Positions 44,834-55,433 of a stretch of DNA of 64,000 bases are shown piece by piece. The DNA is from Burkholderiaceae bacterium. Its GTDB lineage: Bacteria; Pseudomonadota; Gammaproteobacteria; Burkholderiales; Burkholderiaceae. Location: assembly GCA_947448695.1 (NCBI GenBank), contig CANFOL010000010.1, forward strand, positions 1 through 64,000, in the 5' to 3' direction. A program made the position numbers and the translations under genes. Numbering within the stretch: the first letter of the stretch is position 1; each line of letters starts with the position of its first letter. The notes beneath the pieces were generated by a model. That model made no database searches. It was not told where the DNA came from and saw only the letters and a list, made by a program, of their open reading frames with translations.

Positions 44834-45337
44834 TTATTTTCGAGAGTAGGTAACAAAAGCAAATGCTGGAAATTCTTTTCCAGCATTTTTAGGATCTGGT
44901 TGTGCAGGATGTTCTTCAAAATGGCTGAGCCGCCAATCATCTTCCTCAAACTCTGGGAAGTGAGCATCTCCAACCACATCGATTTGAACTTCGGTAATCA
45001 TCATTTCATCTGCAAGCTCCAAGGCTTGTTCATAGACCTGAGCACCGCCAATAATAAATACCTGATCAGAGGTCTCACAGGCAGATAGAGCATCTTCAAG
45101 GCTAGAGAAAGTTTCGGCATCTTCGGCTGAGAATCCTGGAGTTCGACTGATGACGATATTTCTACGGTCGGGTAGGGGGCGCCCTAAAGACTCCCAAGTA
45201 TTCCTACCCATAATAATGGGGTGGCCAAGGGTAGCATTTTTGAAATGCTTAAGATCTGCAGGTAGGCGCCAAGGTAATTCATTATCACGTCCAATCACAC
45301 CTTGGGTGGAGCGTGCAACGATGATAATGATTTTCAT
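44834..45337 (-). CDS. folA: Dihydrofolate reductase
   Basis: The 167-residue enzyme makes tetrahydrofolate with NADPH. It shows IVARSTQGVIGRDNELPWRLPADLKHFK with the substrate Asp, HPIIMGRNTWESLGRPLPDRRNIVISR and VFIIGGAQVYEQAL. The track start is 14 codons early; the ATG 5 nt after the thyA stop fits. thyA consumes its product's methylene form, making dihydrofolate that FolA recycles. Confidence 0.95.
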   Translation of the reverse strand: MKIIIIVARSTQGVIGRDNELPWRLPADLKHFKNATLGHPIIMGRNTWESLGRPLPDRRNIVISRTPGFSAEDAETFSSLEDALSACETSDQVFIIGGAQVYEQALELADEMMITEVQIDVVGDAHFPEFEEDDWRLSHFEEHPAQPDPKNAGKEFPAFAFVTYSRK

Positions 45338-45342
45338 GAAAA

Positions 45343-46137
45343 TTAAATGGCTACAGGAGCTTTGATAGCAGGATGACATTCATAGCCCACGACTTCAAAA
45401 TCCTCAAACTCATAATCAAAAATACTCGGGGGCTGACGTTTCAGGACTAGCTGAGGAAGTGGCAGTGGATTTCTGGTGAGTTGCAAATTGACTTGTTCAA
45501 GGTGATTCGAATATAAATGACAATCGCCCCCAGTCCAAACAAAATCACCCACTTCAAGACCAGTTTGTTGTGCCACCATATAGGTTAGTAAAGCGTAACT
45601 AGCGATATTAAAAGGAACTCCCAAGAAAATATCTGCACTGCGTTGATAGAGTTGGCAAGACAGTTTTCCATCGGCAACATAAAACTGGAAAAACGCATGA
45701 CATGGCGCTAAAGCCATTGACGGAATATCCGCCACATTCCAAGCAGAGACAATAATCCGACGAGAATCGGGAGTTGTTTTAATTTGTTCAATAATTTGAG
45801 TAATTTGATCGATGTGTGCACCGCTTGGTGTCGGCCAAGACCGCCATTGATAGCCATAAATAGGGCCTAATTCACCATCAGGCTTTGCCCATTCATTCCA
45901 AATGGAAACGCCACGCTCAGTTAACCAGTTATTATTGGTGCTTCCTTTGAGGAACCAAAGCAATTCATAGATGATAGATTTGAGATGGAGTTTTTTGGTA
46001 GTAACCATTGGGAAACCTTTGGCCAAATCAAAACGCATTTGGTGCCCAAAGACGGATAAAGTTCCGGTACCTGTTCGATCGGTTTTTTTGACGCCATGAT
46101 CGAGAACGTGGCGCATCAGATGTAAATAAGAATCCAT
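45343..46137 (-). CDS. thyA: Thymidylate synthase
   Basis: The 264-residue enzyme converts dUMP to dTMP using methylene-tetrahydrofolate. It equals the E. coli length, with catalytic Cys146 in [32 protein letters not shown], and [25 protein letters not shown]. It is the first gene of a thyA-folA pair. Confidence 0.97.
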   Translation of the reverse strand: MDSYLHLMRHVLDHGVKKTDRTGTGTLSVFGHQMRFDLAKGFPMVTTKKLHLKSIIYELLWFLKGSTNNNWLTERGVSIWNEWAKPDGELGPIYGYQWRSWPTPSGAHIDQITQIIEQIKTTPDSRRIIVSAWNVADIPSMALAPCHAFFQFYVADGKLSCQLYQRSADIFLGVPFNIASYALLTYMVAQQTGLEVGDFVWTGGDCHLYSNHLEQVNLQLTRNPLPLPQLVLKRQPPSIFDYEFEDFEVVGYECHPAIKAPVAI

Positions 46138-46174
46138 GGCTTATTTTAGGCGAAAACCAAAAACATGCGAATAT

Positions 46175-46861
46175 TTAGTGCGATTTTATTTCAGAACTTT
46201 TGTTTCTTGCCCGCATCCCAAGCCCTAGAATCAAGATTAGAGAGACTGCCATCAATAAAAATTCATTATAAGGATGAAGGATTTCATTAAACCAAGGATC
46301 TAGAAGTTTTTCATGACCAACCATCTTTACACCAGTAATGATGAGCACGGCGCCACCTACATAGATGAGCCAAGTATATTTTTGTAGAAGTCCCAAAACA
46401 AGTTGACTACCAAATACAACAATCGGGATACTAATGAGCAGACCAATGACTACCAAGTATATGTTGCCCTCAGACGCACCCGCAACGGCAAGAACATTGT
46501 CTACACCCATCACCGCATCGGCAATGATAATGGTACGCATTGCACCCCAAAAGGTGACTGACCCCGATTCTTCGTGATCATCGCCACTGTTGGTAATCAG
46601 TTGATAAGCAATATAGAGAAGGGCAAGACCGCCGATGGCACTTAGGCCAGGAATCTTTAGCAATTGCACAGCCAAAATGGTCATGACAGTACGAATCACA
46701 ATTGCACCAACCGAGCCCCACATAATTGCTTTGCGTTGTAAGTTGGTAGGGAGATTTTTAGTTGCTAGAGCAATTAGGATCGCATTATCACCTGCAAGAA
46801 CAAGGTCGATAATGATGATTGCAATTAAATTATCAATCAGGGCGGCGTATTCAGGAGACAT
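46175..46861 (-). CDS. TerC-family integral membrane protein
   Basis: The 228-residue protein has about seven helices with the acidic motifs of TerC transporters: IIIIDLVLAGDNAILIALA and IIIADAVMGVDNVLAVAGA. Relatives (YjbE/MeeF type) are linked to manganese export or metallation of exported proteins; substrate is inferred only. The ATG giving MSPEYAALIDNL is chosen over an earlier non-ATG start. It lies about 50 nt past the ferredoxin reductase, too close for a yybP-ykoY riboswitch. Confidence 0.85.
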   Translation of the reverse strand: MSPEYAALIDNLIAIIIIDLVLAGDNAILIALATKNLPTNLQRKAIMWGSVGAIVIRTVMTILAVQLLKIPGLSAIGGLALLYIAYQLITNSGDDHEESGSVTFWGAMRTIIIADAVMGVDNVLAVAGASEGNIYLVVIGLLISIPIVVFGSQLVLGLLQKYTWLIYVGGAVLIITGVKMVGHEKLLDPWFNEILHPYNEFLLMAVSLILILGLGMRARNKSSEIKSH

Positions 46862-46913
46862 ACCTAAACCATACACCAGTTTGAATGACAATCAAGCCTA
46901 AAAACCTTAAAAC

Positions 46914-47981
46914 CTAGTCAAAAGTAGGGGTTTCGACGCCGAGTACTTTATGAAGTTTAGGAGATGTCGTTGTGTATTGTAGGTGTATTTTTTTATCGGG
47001 ATACATATATTCTTTAGCTGCAAAAGCCGCTAAAGCCGCTTCATGGAAACCGGATAAGATTAGTTTCTTTTTACCGGGATAGGTATTAATATCCCCGACA
47101 GCATAAATGCCTGGAATGTTCGTCGCGAATTTTTCTGTATCGACTAGGAGTTGTTTACGCTCCATAACGAGCCCCCAATCTGCAATCGGACCGAGTTTAG
47201 GGGAGAGGCCAAAAAAGACCAAAAGCATATCAAGAGGTATTCTACGAGTAACACCATCTGCACCGGTTACTTTGATTTCAGAAAGAGTGGAGCCTTTTTC
47301 TTCAAAGCCGGTAATTTGACCTACTTCGAATTGCATTTCGTGCTCAGAGCAAAGCCCTCGCATTTTTGCAATCGACGCGGGAGCAGCTTTAAAGCCATCA
47401 CGACGGTGAATCAAAATCACACTTTCAGCTTTGCCAACGAAGTTAAGAGCCCAATCCAACGCGGAATCCCCACCCCCACAAATCACGATATTTTTACCAA
47501 AGAATACTTCGGGATTTTTTACGTAGTAAAAGAGTTGTTTGTTTTCAAATTGTGCGATACCTTCAACTTTAATAGTGCGCGGTTGGAACGAGCCCACACC
47601 TGCAGCAATGAAGATAGTTTTAGTTAAAAATCGAGTATCTTTAGATGTAACGACCAAGAACCTACCATCATCTTGTTGTTTAACTTCGACCACTTCCTGA
47701 CCTAGATGGAAGCTTGGTTTAAAAGGCTCGATTTGTTTTAATAAATTATTGGTCAGTTCTTGACCTGTGCAAACAGGCACAGCAGGAATATCGTAAATAG
47801 GTTTGTCAGGGTAGAGCTCTACACATTGTCCACCGACAACGGGCAAAGAATCAATAACATGTGCGCTGATTTCTAAAAGGCCGAGTTCGAAAACCTGAAA
47901 AAGTCCAACAGGGCCAGCACCAACAATAACTGCTTCAGTTTCAATGATGGATGTTAAAGGTGAAGAGTGTAAATCTAGCAC
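46914..47981 (-). CDS. Ferredoxin-NADP reductase, thioredoxin-reductase-like
   Basis: The 355-residue FAD/NADP flavoprotein shows the FAD motif [21 protein letters not shown] motif [16 protein letters not shown], and [18 protein letters not shown]. The thioredoxin-reductase CxxC is absent, which places it in FNR type 2. It is 33 nt downstream of a 7Fe-type ferredoxin gene on the same strand, its likely electron partner. Confidence 0.88.
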   Translation of the reverse strand: MLDLHSSPLTSIIETEAVIVGAGPVGLFQVFELGLLEISAHVIDSLPVVGGQCVELYPDKPIYDIPAVPVCTGQELTNNLLKQIEPFKPSFHLGQEVVEVKQQDDGRFLVVTSKDTRFLTKTIFIAAGVGSFQPRTIKVEGIAQFENKQLFYYVKNPEVFFGKNIVICGGGDSALDWALNFVGKAESVILIHRRDGFKAAPASIAKMRGLCSEHEMQFEVGQITGFEEKGSTLSEIKVTGADGVTRRIPLDMLLVFFGLSPKLGPIADWGLVMERKQLLVDTEKFATNIPGIYAVGDINTYPGKKKLILSGFHEAALAAFAAKEYMYPDKKIHLQYTTTSPKLHKVLGVETPTFD

Positions 47982-48014
47982 CGAAAACTCCTAAAAAAAT
48001 ATGCTTGGAAAAAA

Positions 48015-48338
48015 TTAGCGAACGAGTTGATCGAGCTTATTTTTAACGTCTTTCCATTCTTCAGCATCTGGTAGAGAGTCTTTTGATTTAGTAATCGATT
48101 TCCATGAACGCGATAGTTCAGTATTTAGTGAGATAAAGTGCTGTTGATCACCTGGAACATCATCCTCAGCGTAAATCGCATTCACTGGGCACTCAGGGAC
48201 ACAAACAGCACAATCGATGCACTCGCTAGGATCAATGACTAAGAAGTTAGGGCCTTCGCGAAAGCAATCCACGGGGCACACATCGACACAATCGGTGTAT
48301 TTACATTTAATGCAAGATTCTGTAACAACGTAAGTCAT
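48015..48338 (-). CDS. fdxA: Ferredoxin, 7Fe (3Fe-4S + 4Fe-4S) type
   Basis: The 107-residue protein has Cys clusters in [21 protein letters not shown] and [17 protein letters not shown], fitting a seven-iron ferredoxin of the FdxA type, with the usual C-terminal extension (…[18 protein letters not shown]). It is followed by the reductase gene. Confidence 0.93.
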   Translation of the reverse strand: MTYVVTESCIKCKYTDCVDVCPVDCFREGPNFLVIDPSECIDCAVCVPECPVNAIYAEDDVPGDQQHFISLNTELSRSWKSITKSKDSLPDAEEWKDVKNKLDQLVR

Positions 48339-48502
48339 GATGTAATAAAGTTAAGCATTGAAAAGTTTATTTTACCGTATAAATTACTTCATTTTCATTC
48401 ACTTAGATAGATTAATTACCTTTTCAGTAAATAATCACATATTTTTGAAGTCATTATTGCTTCCACTACAATGAATTTTTAGCCGTTTTTGGAGAAAAGT
48501 GT

Positions 48503-49492
48503 ATGGCCTCAAGTATGTCAAAACCGAAGATTTTTGTAGCAAGACAGATTTTTCCAGAGGGTTTGGAGCGGTTAAGGGCGATTGCGGAAGTCGATTACAA
48601 CGATCAGTCAGTCCCATTAAGTCCGGTGGATTTGTCATTACGCTTAGCACATGTTGACGGAGCATTGGTGACCGGTAGTGAAAAAATAGATGCTCAAACC
48701 TTGAGCCAGGCGCATCGTTTAAAAATAGTCTCCAATATAGCTGTGGGTTTTAATAACTTTGATATTCAATTACTGACAGAAAAAAACATCTTAGCCACCA
48801 ATACTCCAGAAGTATTAACTGATACCACCGCGGATATGGGGTTTCTATTACTGATGGCGGCTGCTAGACGACTTTCTGAGGGTGAGCATTGGTTACGCGC
48901 AGGTCACTGGCAGAACTGGTCTTTAGGTGGCATGATGGGTATGGATATTCATCATTCCACGATAGGGGTTATGGGAATGGGGCGGATTGGACAAGCGATT
49001 GCAAAACGAGCTTTAGCTTTTGGAATGACGGTTATTTACTATAACCGTCGGCAACTTCCGAAGGAGATAGAGAAAGAGTGTCAAGCCACTTACGTGACCA
49101 AAGAAGAGTTATTAAAAACTGCTGACCATGTGATGTTGGTCATGCCTTATGTGCCAGAAAACCATCACTTTATTGGTGAAAAAGAACTTGCCTTGATGAA
49201 GTCTACTGCAACCTTGGTGAATATTGCTAGAGGTGGAATTGTGGATGAGAATGCGTTAATTCATGCTCTAAAAAATCAGATTATTTTCTCTGCTGGTTTG
49301 GATGTTTATGAAGGGGAGCCCAATATTCACCCGGGATTATTAGAAGTGCCTAACATTGTATTAGCGCCACATATAGGTAGTGCTACCCAAAAAACCCGTC
49401 TTGCGATGATGCATTTAGCCATTGATAATTTGATCGCGGGTCTCAATCACCAGCAACCGCCAAATTTGATTAATACTGATTTATGGAAATAG
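48503..49492 (+). CDS. D-2-hydroxyacid dehydrogenase (glyoxylate/hydroxypyruvate reductase-like)
   Basis: The 329-residue NAD(P) enzyme has a Rossmann motif GVMGMGRIGQAIAKRA, the catalytic Arg in NIARGGIVDENAL, Glu in GLDVYEGEPN and His in LAPHIGSATQKT. The GRIGQA loop and length fit the GhrB/GyaR group. GGAGAAAAG lies 6-14 nt before the chosen ATG. Exact substrate (glyoxylate, hydroxypyruvate or 2-ketogluconate) cannot be read from sequence. Confidence 0.87.
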   Translation: MASSMSKPKIFVARQIFPEGLERLRAIAEVDYNDQSVPLSPVDLSLRLAHVDGALVTGSEKIDAQTLSQAHRLKIVSNIAVGFNNFDIQLLTEKNILATNTPEVLTDTTADMGFLLLMAAARRLSEGEHWLRAGHWQNWSLGGMMGMDIHHSTIGVMGMGRIGQAIAKRALAFGMTVIYYNRRQLPKEIEKECQATYVTKEELLKTADHVMLVMPYVPENHHFIGEKELALMKSTATLVNIARGGIVDENALIHALKNQIIFSAGLDVYEGEPNIHPGLLEVPNIVLAPHIGSATQKTRLAMMHLAIDNLIAGLNHQQPPNLINTDLWK

Positions 49493-49507
49493 GAAAATCG
49501 TAAAGAT

Positions 49508-49792
49508 TTAGTGGTCTTCGGGTATTTCTTTGAGATCCAGTTCGATGCCACCGAATTTTGCAGCGACCCAGTTGTAGACTTTACAGGCCAGCCATAAGAC
49601 TGCAAAGCCTAAAACAACGTTCAGAAATACACCATATAAGACTACGAATAAGGGTATTTCACCATAGCGAAGGTAGGCATCAATAAAAAATAAGCCAATG
49701 ACTGGAAGTGAGAAACACATATAAACCAATACAAGCGTTTTGGCTGTGTGCATTGGATCTACGGATATGATTTCTCTCTTACTGCTTGTCAT
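49508..49792 (-). CDS. Small two-helix membrane protein of unknown function
   Basis: The 94-residue protein has two transmembrane helices (TLVLVYMCFSLPVIGLFFIDAYL; FVVLYGVFLNVVLGFAVLWLACKVYNWVA) and an acidic tail (GGIELDLKEIPEDH). It was not recognised. The gene stands alone between the hydroxyacid dehydrogenase (converging) and moeA. Confidence 0.65.
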   Translation of the reverse strand: MTSSKREIISVDPMHTAKTLVLVYMCFSLPVIGLFFIDAYLRYGEIPLFVVLYGVFLNVVLGFAVLWLACKVYNWVAAKFGGIELDLKEIPEDH

Positions 49793-49838
49793 AAAGAAGC
49801 GTTTCTGTAATTAATAATATTAAAAAAAAATAATTATA

Positions 49839-51167
49839 TTAGATTAAACAATTTATCACAGAGATATCTACCAGTTCACCATGAGATATTTGTGATTGAG
49901 TTGCTAATAGAGTAATCAGGCAGTCTGCTTCACTCATTGAGCGAAGAATTCCAGAACCTTGATGACCATGTGGCTTCACCCAAAGGTCGCCAGATGGATC
50001 ACGACTTAAAATGCCACGAATAAATTCAGTGCGGCCAGGCTTTTTGGTAAAAATACCATCGAACTTGGCACGAAATACATTTGGAGTATGGTTGGCACCG
50101 CTCATGTAGAGCAGGATATCTTGCACAAACTGATAAAAAGTCACCATGACAGCAACTGGATTACCTGGTAAACCAAATAAAACGGCTGATGAATCTGTTG
50201 TATTGATTTTGCCGAAGGCCATTGGGCGTCCGGGTTTGATGGCTAGAGTCCAAAAAGCAACATCGCCTAGATCTTGCATGATTTTTTTTGTAAAGTCGGC
50301 CTCACCAACCGAAACACCACCTGAGGTAATAATTGCATCGGCTTGATTTGCTGCTGTTGAGAATACTTTTTGCAGCGCAATCGGATCATCGCGGACAATA
50401 CCCAAATCGATTAATTGCACACCTAATTGAGTGAGCATACCTAGAAGAGTATAGCGATTGCTATCAAATAAAGCACCTTCACGAATCTCCTGTCCCAGAG
50501 GAGTCACCTCATCTCCTGTTGAAAAGTAGGCTACGGTAATCCGTTTTTTGACCTTGACAGTAGCAAAGCCCATCGAGGCAATTAAACCAAGATCGCTCGG
50601 TCGAAGAATTCGTCCGGGGTGTAAAACCTCATCACCTAAACGAATATCTTCACCTTGCAATCGAAGGTTGTCACCTGCTGCAATTTTTGAAGCATCAAAT
50701 GTAATTCCATGGGGATTGACTGTTGCCAATTCTTGTGGGATGACTGTGTCGCAACAAGACGGCATGATTGCGCCAGTCATAATGCGCACACAGTGACTAT
50801 GAGGATCAAATTGATTGAGTAACTCTTGTTGTCTCGCTTGCCCAGCCATTTGTTTGCCGATGACAGTAAGTTCAACCCTAGATCGCTTGGTTAAGATTGC
50901 TGAGGAGAAAGCATAGCCATCCATGGCGGAATTATTTGCTGCAGGTACATTCATGATTGCGATGATTGGATCTGCAAGAACTCGTCCTAAAGACTCCTCG
51001 AGGGGAATGGTTTCACCACCTAAATTGATACGAAAATCATGCGTGTAGGAGCGCATAAACTCTTTTGCAACATCGATTTGTAGTGCTTTTGGATTAAAAA
51101 GATCACCACCTTGTTGCGTTCGCCATTGTTCTTGAAATTGAGTTGTATCAGGAAAAGATGGTTTCAC
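49839..51167 (-). CDS. moeA: Molybdopterin molybdenumtransferase
   Basis: The 442-residue enzyme inserts molybdate into adenylated molybdopterin. It shows PLEESLGRVLADPI, NSAMDGYAF, MTGAIMPSCCDTVIPQE, FSTGDEVTPLGQ, TSGGVSVGEADFTKK and FGLPGNPVAVMVTFYQFVQ. Its start overlaps the mobA stop (ATGA); it is last in rne-moaA-mobA-moeA. Confidence 0.94.
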   Translation of the reverse strand: MKPSFPDTTQFQEQWRTQQGGDLFNPKALQIDVAKEFMRSYTHDFRINLGGETIPLEESLGRVLADPIIAIMNVPAANNSAMDGYAFSSAILTKRSRVELTVIGKQMAGQARQQELLNQFDPHSHCVRIMTGAIMPSCCDTVIPQELATVNPHGITFDASKIAAGDNLRLQGEDIRLGDEVLHPGRILRPSDLGLIASMGFATVKVKKRITVAYFSTGDEVTPLGQEIREGALFDSNRYTLLGMLTQLGVQLIDLGIVRDDPIALQKVFSTAANQADAIITSGGVSVGEADFTKKIMQDLGDVAFWTLAIKPGRPMAFGKINTTDSSAVLFGLPGNPVAVMVTFYQFVQDILLYMSGANHTPNVFRAKFDGIFTKKPGRTEFIRGILSRDPSGDLWVKPHGHQGSGILRSMSEADCLITLLATQSQISHGELVDISVINCLI

Positions 51168-51763
51168 GACATCAAGCTTTCGATCTTGAGGAGGTCTTCA
51201 GGAGTATTTATATTTGCAAAAGCAGATTCATCAGGAAAAAGTACCTCAACATAATTGAGTTGATGAAACCAACGATCGATTTTACGTTCACCTTGATCTA
51301 AAAAATGACTGAGATGATCTTTTAAACCATTTCGTATTAAACAAAAAACAGATTGACTTTGTTGACTGATGGTGTTTTTTGTGACCGCATAACTAACATC
51401 GGCTTGTTGGGATTGTAGGCTGATAAACAAACGCTCTACAAGATCTTTGGGAAACAATGGGGAGTCACATGGCACAATTGCTAAATAAGGGGCTTTGCAG
51501 TGACTCAGGCCTACATGAAAACCTGCTAGTGGACCAGAAAAATCCAAGTAAGTATCTGCATAGACGGCATAGTTTGACTGTGCATATTGCCCTTGATTGC
51601 GATTCGCATTGAGCATCAAAGAGCCGACTTGGGGAGCGAGTCGTTCAATACTGTGTTCAAACAGCGCTTGTTTTTTGAGCTCAATAAGACCTTTATCTTG
51701 ACCGCCCATTCTTTGGGCCTTACCACCACATAAAATCAAACCTTCAATCAATGATTTATCCAT
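51164..51763 (-). CDS. mobA: Molybdenum cofactor guanylyltransferase
   Basis: The 199-residue nucleotidyltransferase makes bis-MGD cofactor from GTP and Moco. The GTP motif is LILCGGKAQRMGGQDKGL, with AVYADTYLDFSGPLAGFHVGL and APYLAIVPCDSPLFP carrying the metal Asp. It lies 5 nt after moaA and overlaps moeA by 4 nt. Confidence 0.93.
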   Translation of the reverse strand: MDKSLIEGLILCGGKAQRMGGQDKGLIELKKQALFEHSIERLAPQVGSLMLNANRNQGQYAQSNYAVYADTYLDFSGPLAGFHVGLSHCKAPYLAIVPCDSPLFPKDLVERLFISLQSQQADVSYAVTKNTISQQSQSVFCLIRNGLKDHLSHFLDQGERKIDRWFHQLNYVEVLFPDESAFANINTPEDLLKIESLMS

Positions 51764-51768
51764 GATTT

Positions 51769-52887
51769 TTATCCCCCTATATAGGACATTTCAACTTTGG
51801 GGTGATAGATTTTACCTTGCTGAATTTCGGTGCGTAGTTCGGAATAGCGATCATTTCGAGAGCGCCAAATCTGAGCAATGGCATTCGAGATTGCTAGGTC
51901 ATTCGCATTTGAGCGAAGTAAGGCTTTTAAATCATAGCCTTGATTGGCAAATAGGCAGAGGAATAGTTTACCCTCCATCGAAATTCTAGCGCGTGTACAG
52001 GTATGACAAAAGGTTTCGGTGACACTGGATATGACGCCAATTTCACCACTACCATCGGACATTTTCCAACGTTGCGCGACTTCACCGGGGTAGTCGGGGT
52101 CAATCGGAATTAATGGGTATTGATTTTGAATCTTTTCAATCACCTGACGGGATGGCAGCACTTCATTCATTTGCCAGCCATTCGTGTTACCGACATCCAT
52201 GTATTCGATGAAGCGAACGATGACCCCCGTATTTCTGAAGTGTTTGATCATCGGTAATATTTCGTGATCATTGACACCTTTTTTCACGACCATATTAACT
52301 TTGACAGATTCGAATCCAACTTGTACTGCAGCCTCAATACTGTCTAAAACATCTCTGACCGCAAAGTCAACATCATTCATTTTCCGAAAGCTGACATCAT
52401 CGATACCATCCAAACTAACAGTAATACGTTTTAAGCCTGAATCTTTAAGAGCTTGAACTTTCTTTTTAAGGAGACTTCCATTGGTTGTTAGTGTCAGATC
52501 AATCGGAGTTTGTTCCAGAGTTTGTAATGGAGACAACATCCTAACAAGATTTTCGATCCCTTTACGAAGAAGGGGTTCTCCACCAGTAAGTCGAATTTTT
52601 TTGACCCCATGAGCAATGAATATTTGAGAAAGACGTGTAATTTCCTCAAAGCTCAATAATTCTTTTTGACCGAGGTAGTTGTAGTCACTTGTAAAAATCT
52701 CTTTCGGCATGCAGTAGGGGCAACGAAAATTACATCGATCCGTTACTGAGATCCTTAAGTCATGAAGTAATCTACTGCGGGAGTCTTGTAAGACTCCCGT
52801 GGGTTGATTTAAAACAGATGGTAGAGGTGCATTGGTCGTTTGACTTTGGAGGGCATCCAAAGCAGAGATTGGGATGATTTTTTTCAT
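51769..52887 (-). CDS. moaA: GTP 3',8-cyclase (Moco step 1)
   Basis: The 372-residue radical-SAM enzyme converts GTP for molybdopterin synthesis. The first 4Fe-4S site is CNFRCPYC near residue 53; the second C-terminal cluster uses Cys in [11 protein letters not shown] and LCLFA. It ends in the conserved Gly-Gly. [12 protein letters not shown] is the SAM-binding GGEP motif. An N-terminal extension of about 40 residues precedes the core, as in other Burkholderiaceae. It is 20 nt after rne. Confidence 0.94.
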   Translation of the reverse strand: MKKIIPISALDALQSQTTNAPLPSVLNQPTGVLQDSRSRLLHDLRISVTDRCNFRCPYCMPKEIFTSDYNYLGQKELLSFEEITRLSQIFIAHGVKKIRLTGGEPLLRKGIENLVRMLSPLQTLEQTPIDLTLTTNGSLLKKKVQALKDSGLKRITVSLDGIDDVSFRKMNDVDFAVRDVLDSIEAAVQVGFESVKVNMVVKKGVNDHEILPMIKHFRNTGVIVRFIEYMDVGNTNGWQMNEVLPSRQVIEKIQNQYPLIPIDPDYPGEVAQRWKMSDGSGEIGVISSVTETFCHTCTRARISMEGKLFLCLFANQGYDLKALLRSNANDLAISNAIAQIWRSRNDRYSELRTEIQQGKIYHPKVEMSYIGG

Positions 52888-52907
52888 TCCAATATCAAAC
52901 TTATGCG

Positions 52908-55433
52908 TTAATGAACAACTCGTTCAGCACCACCAGTTTCTACCAAAATCATAGGTCCTTCATGAGGTGGGGAAGATGGTTTTGGTTCACGGGGAACATG
53001 CAATTGTTTTGGTTGAGCTTCAATTTGACGAAGCACTTCTTGATGTCGTTCTGGATTGGTATCCACCCAGACCAAACCAACATGAGATAAGACAGCCTCT
53101 AGCGGTTCACGATTTAAAGCTTGCATGGAAACGGTTGGTAATGCAACGGGAACTTTAGGAACATGAACAGGTGCAATAGTTGGTTGCGAAACTGCCGCAG
53201 TCATAGACGCAGACGTTGAAGGCTCAGCATGGTTTGTAGATACTGAACTGATCACCAAAGGAGTTGAACTCTCTTGAGTGACTGAGTTAGTGCTCGTATC
53301 AGTCATTTGTTCAATCAAAACAAGCTGTTCAGATGTTTCAGAAGTTTTATCGTTACGGTCTGAGCGATCTTTATTGCGATTGCGATTACGACGATTCCGT
53401 GAACGACGTTTTTCTTCGCTACCTTCCTTAGATTCTGGGGACACCTGCGTAGGCTCTGTTTGATTCAGTAAAGTTGTCTCAGTCAATTTTTCTTGTTCTG
53501 GACGTTGGTTACGACCGCGTCTTTGTTTCTGCGCTTGATTGGTCTCAGTCGGAGAAGTACTTGAGCTTGCGTCTACTGGATTTTCAAGATTTCTTGGTTG
53601 AGCATCTTGTTGGCGTTGCTGATCAGGGCGTCCACGTCGTTGAGGTTGCCTACGAGCAGGGCGAGATGTAGGTTGTGGAGTTGTCACCACAACCGGCTCA
53701 GGTGTAGCAGGAGTCCCAGCAAAGATGCGTTTAATAAAGCTCATAAAGCCCATCGTTTGATTAGGATTTGTCGGTGCTTGTACTTTTGCTTGTTCAGCGC
53801 GTTGATTGATCGGCGCTGGCTGACTTGGAGTGATGCCACGAACTGCAGCAACTTGACGAGGTTTAATTTCCTCAGCTCGTTTACTAACAATCGTATCTTC
53901 TTCCATCTCTTTTGCCACTTCTTCAGCGATTGCATAGCTTGCTTTATTTTGATCCAATCTTGGATCATCATGACGCAATCTTTCGAGCTTATAGTGGGGA
54001 GTTTCTAAGTATTTATTCGGAATTAATAGAACATTTACTTTTGAACGAGTTTCAATTTTGATCACTTCTGAACGTTTTTCATTCAATAAGAAGGCTGCAA
54101 CATCTACCGGTACTTGGCAGTGAATTGCGGCAGTATTTTCTTTCATACTTTCTTCTTGAATAATCCGTAATACTTGCAGTGCTGAGGACTCTGTATCGCG
54201 GATATGACCCGTACCAGTACAACGTGGGCAAGTAATATGACTACCCTCTGATAAAGCCGGTCGCAGACGTTGACGAGAAAGTTCCATCAAGCCAAATTTA
54301 GAAATTTTTCCAGTTTGAACGCGGGCACGATCATGTCTGAGAGAATCCTTAATGCGATTTTCAACATCTTTTTGGCTCTTTGCGGACTCCATATCAATGA
54401 AGTCAATCACAATCAGTCCACCTAAGTCGCGAAGACGCATTTGACGAGCAATTTCATCAGCTGCTTCTAAGTTGGTTCTAGTTGCTGTTTCTTCGATATC
54501 TGAACCACGAGTTGCACGTGCTGAGTTGACGTCTACAGAAACTAAAGCCTCGGTATGGTCAATAACGATTGCTCCACCAGATGGCAGATTAACCGTCCTA
54601 GAGTAGGCAGTCTCAATCTGATGCTCGATTTGGAAACGCGAAAAGAGAGGAACATCCTCATGGTAGCGTTTGACCTTTGGCATATTGTCAGGCATTACTA
54701 CTGACATAAATGCTTGGGCTTGTTCGAAAATATCATCGGTATCGATGAGGATTTCACCGATATCTGGTTGGAAATAATCGCGAATCGCACGAATAACGAG
54801 GCTTGATTCAAGATAAATCAACAGAGGCGCTTGATTTGACTTAGCTGCTGAGTCAATTGCTGACCATAGTTGCATGAGATAACTTAAATCCCATTGCAAC
54901 TCTTCCGTATCACGACCGATACCAGCGGTTCTAGCAATAATGCTCATACCATCTGGAATTTCTAGCCCAGCCATTGCTTCACGAAGTTCTTGGCGATCTT
55001 CACCTTCGATACGTCGAGAAACGCCACCCCCTCGAGGATTATTAGGCATCAATACTAAATAGCGACCAGCTAAAGAAATGAAACTTGTTAAAGCAGCACC
55101 CTTATTACCACGTTCTTCTTTTTCCACTTGAACAATGATTTCTTGACCCTCTTTTAGAGCGTCCTTAATCGTTGCCTTTTTAACATCAATTCCCTCAACG
55201 AAATAAGAGCGTGAAATTTCTTTAAAAGGTAAAAAACCATGGCGTTCTTCACCATAATTCACAAAACAAGCTTCTAGTGAAGGCTCAATTCGGGTAATGA
55301 CACCTTTATAGATGTTGCCCTTTTTTTGTTCACGGCCTGCAGCTTCGATATCGAGATCGACTAATTTTTGTCCATCGACAATCGCAACGCGCAATTCTTC
55401 TTGTTGGGTTGCGTTAAATAACATTCTTTTCAT
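52908..55433 (-). CDS. rne: Ribonuclease E
   Basis: The 841-residue endonuclease organises the RNA degradosome and processes rRNA/tRNA. It has an S1 domain (~residues 38-120), the DNase I-like catalytic site with Asp in [13 protein letters not shown] and VIDFIDM, and the zinc-link CPRCTGTGH joining the tetramer. A long disordered C-terminal part (~500-780) is rich in Arg/Gln/Ser ([35 protein letters not shown]) for RNA or partner binding, then a short conserved end ([16 protein letters not shown]). AAAAGGAAAC precedes the ATG. Confidence 0.96.
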   Translation of the reverse strand: MKRMLFNATQQEELRVAIVDGQKLVDLDIEAAGREQKKGNIYKGVITRIEPSLEACFVNYGEERHGFLPFKEISRSYFVEGIDVKKATIKDALKEGQEIIVQVEKEERGNKGAALTSFISLAGRYLVLMPNNPRGGGVSRRIEGEDRQELREAMAGLEIPDGMSIIARTAGIGRDTEELQWDLSYLMQLWSAIDSAAKSNQAPLLIYLESSLVIRAIRDYFQPDIGEILIDTDDIFEQAQAFMSVVMPDNMPKVKRYHEDVPLFSRFQIEHQIETAYSRTVNLPSGGAIVIDHTEALVSVDVNSARATRGSDIEETATRTNLEAADEIARQMRLRDLGGLIVIDFIDMESAKSQKDVENRIKDSLRHDRARVQTGKISKFGLMELSRQRLRPALSEGSHITCPRCTGTGHIRDTESSALQVLRIIQEESMKENTAAIHCQVPVDVAAFLLNEKRSEVIKIETRSKVNVLLIPNKYLETPHYKLERLRHDDPRLDQNKASYAIAEEVAKEMEEDTIVSKRAEEIKPRQVAAVRGITPSQPAPINQRAEQAKVQAPTNPNQTMGFMSFIKRIFAGTPATPEPVVVTTPQPTSRPARRQPQRRGRPDQQRQQDAQPRNLENPVDASSSTSPTETNQAQKQRRGRNQRPEQEKLTETTLLNQTEPTQVSPESKEGSEEKRRSRNRRNRNRNKDRSDRNDKTSETSEQLVLIEQMTDTSTNSVTQESSTPLVISSVSTNHAEPSTSASMTAAVSQPTIAPVHVPKVPVALPTVSMQALNREPLEAVLSHVGLVWVDTNPERHQEVLRQIEAQPKQLHVPREPKPSSPPHEGPMILVETGGAERVVH

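Noticed and set aside
46862-46913. yybP-ykoY manganese riboswitch before the TerC gene
   Set aside because: Only about 50 nt separate TerC from the upstream gene, too short for that riboswitch.
47151-47627. Plus-strand 158-aa ORF opposite the ferredoxin reductase
   Set aside because: Antisense shadow of a clear flavoprotein gene.
53598-54008. Plus-strand 136-aa ORF opposite rne
   Set aside because: Antisense of the RNase E C-terminal region; no motifs and no ribosome site.
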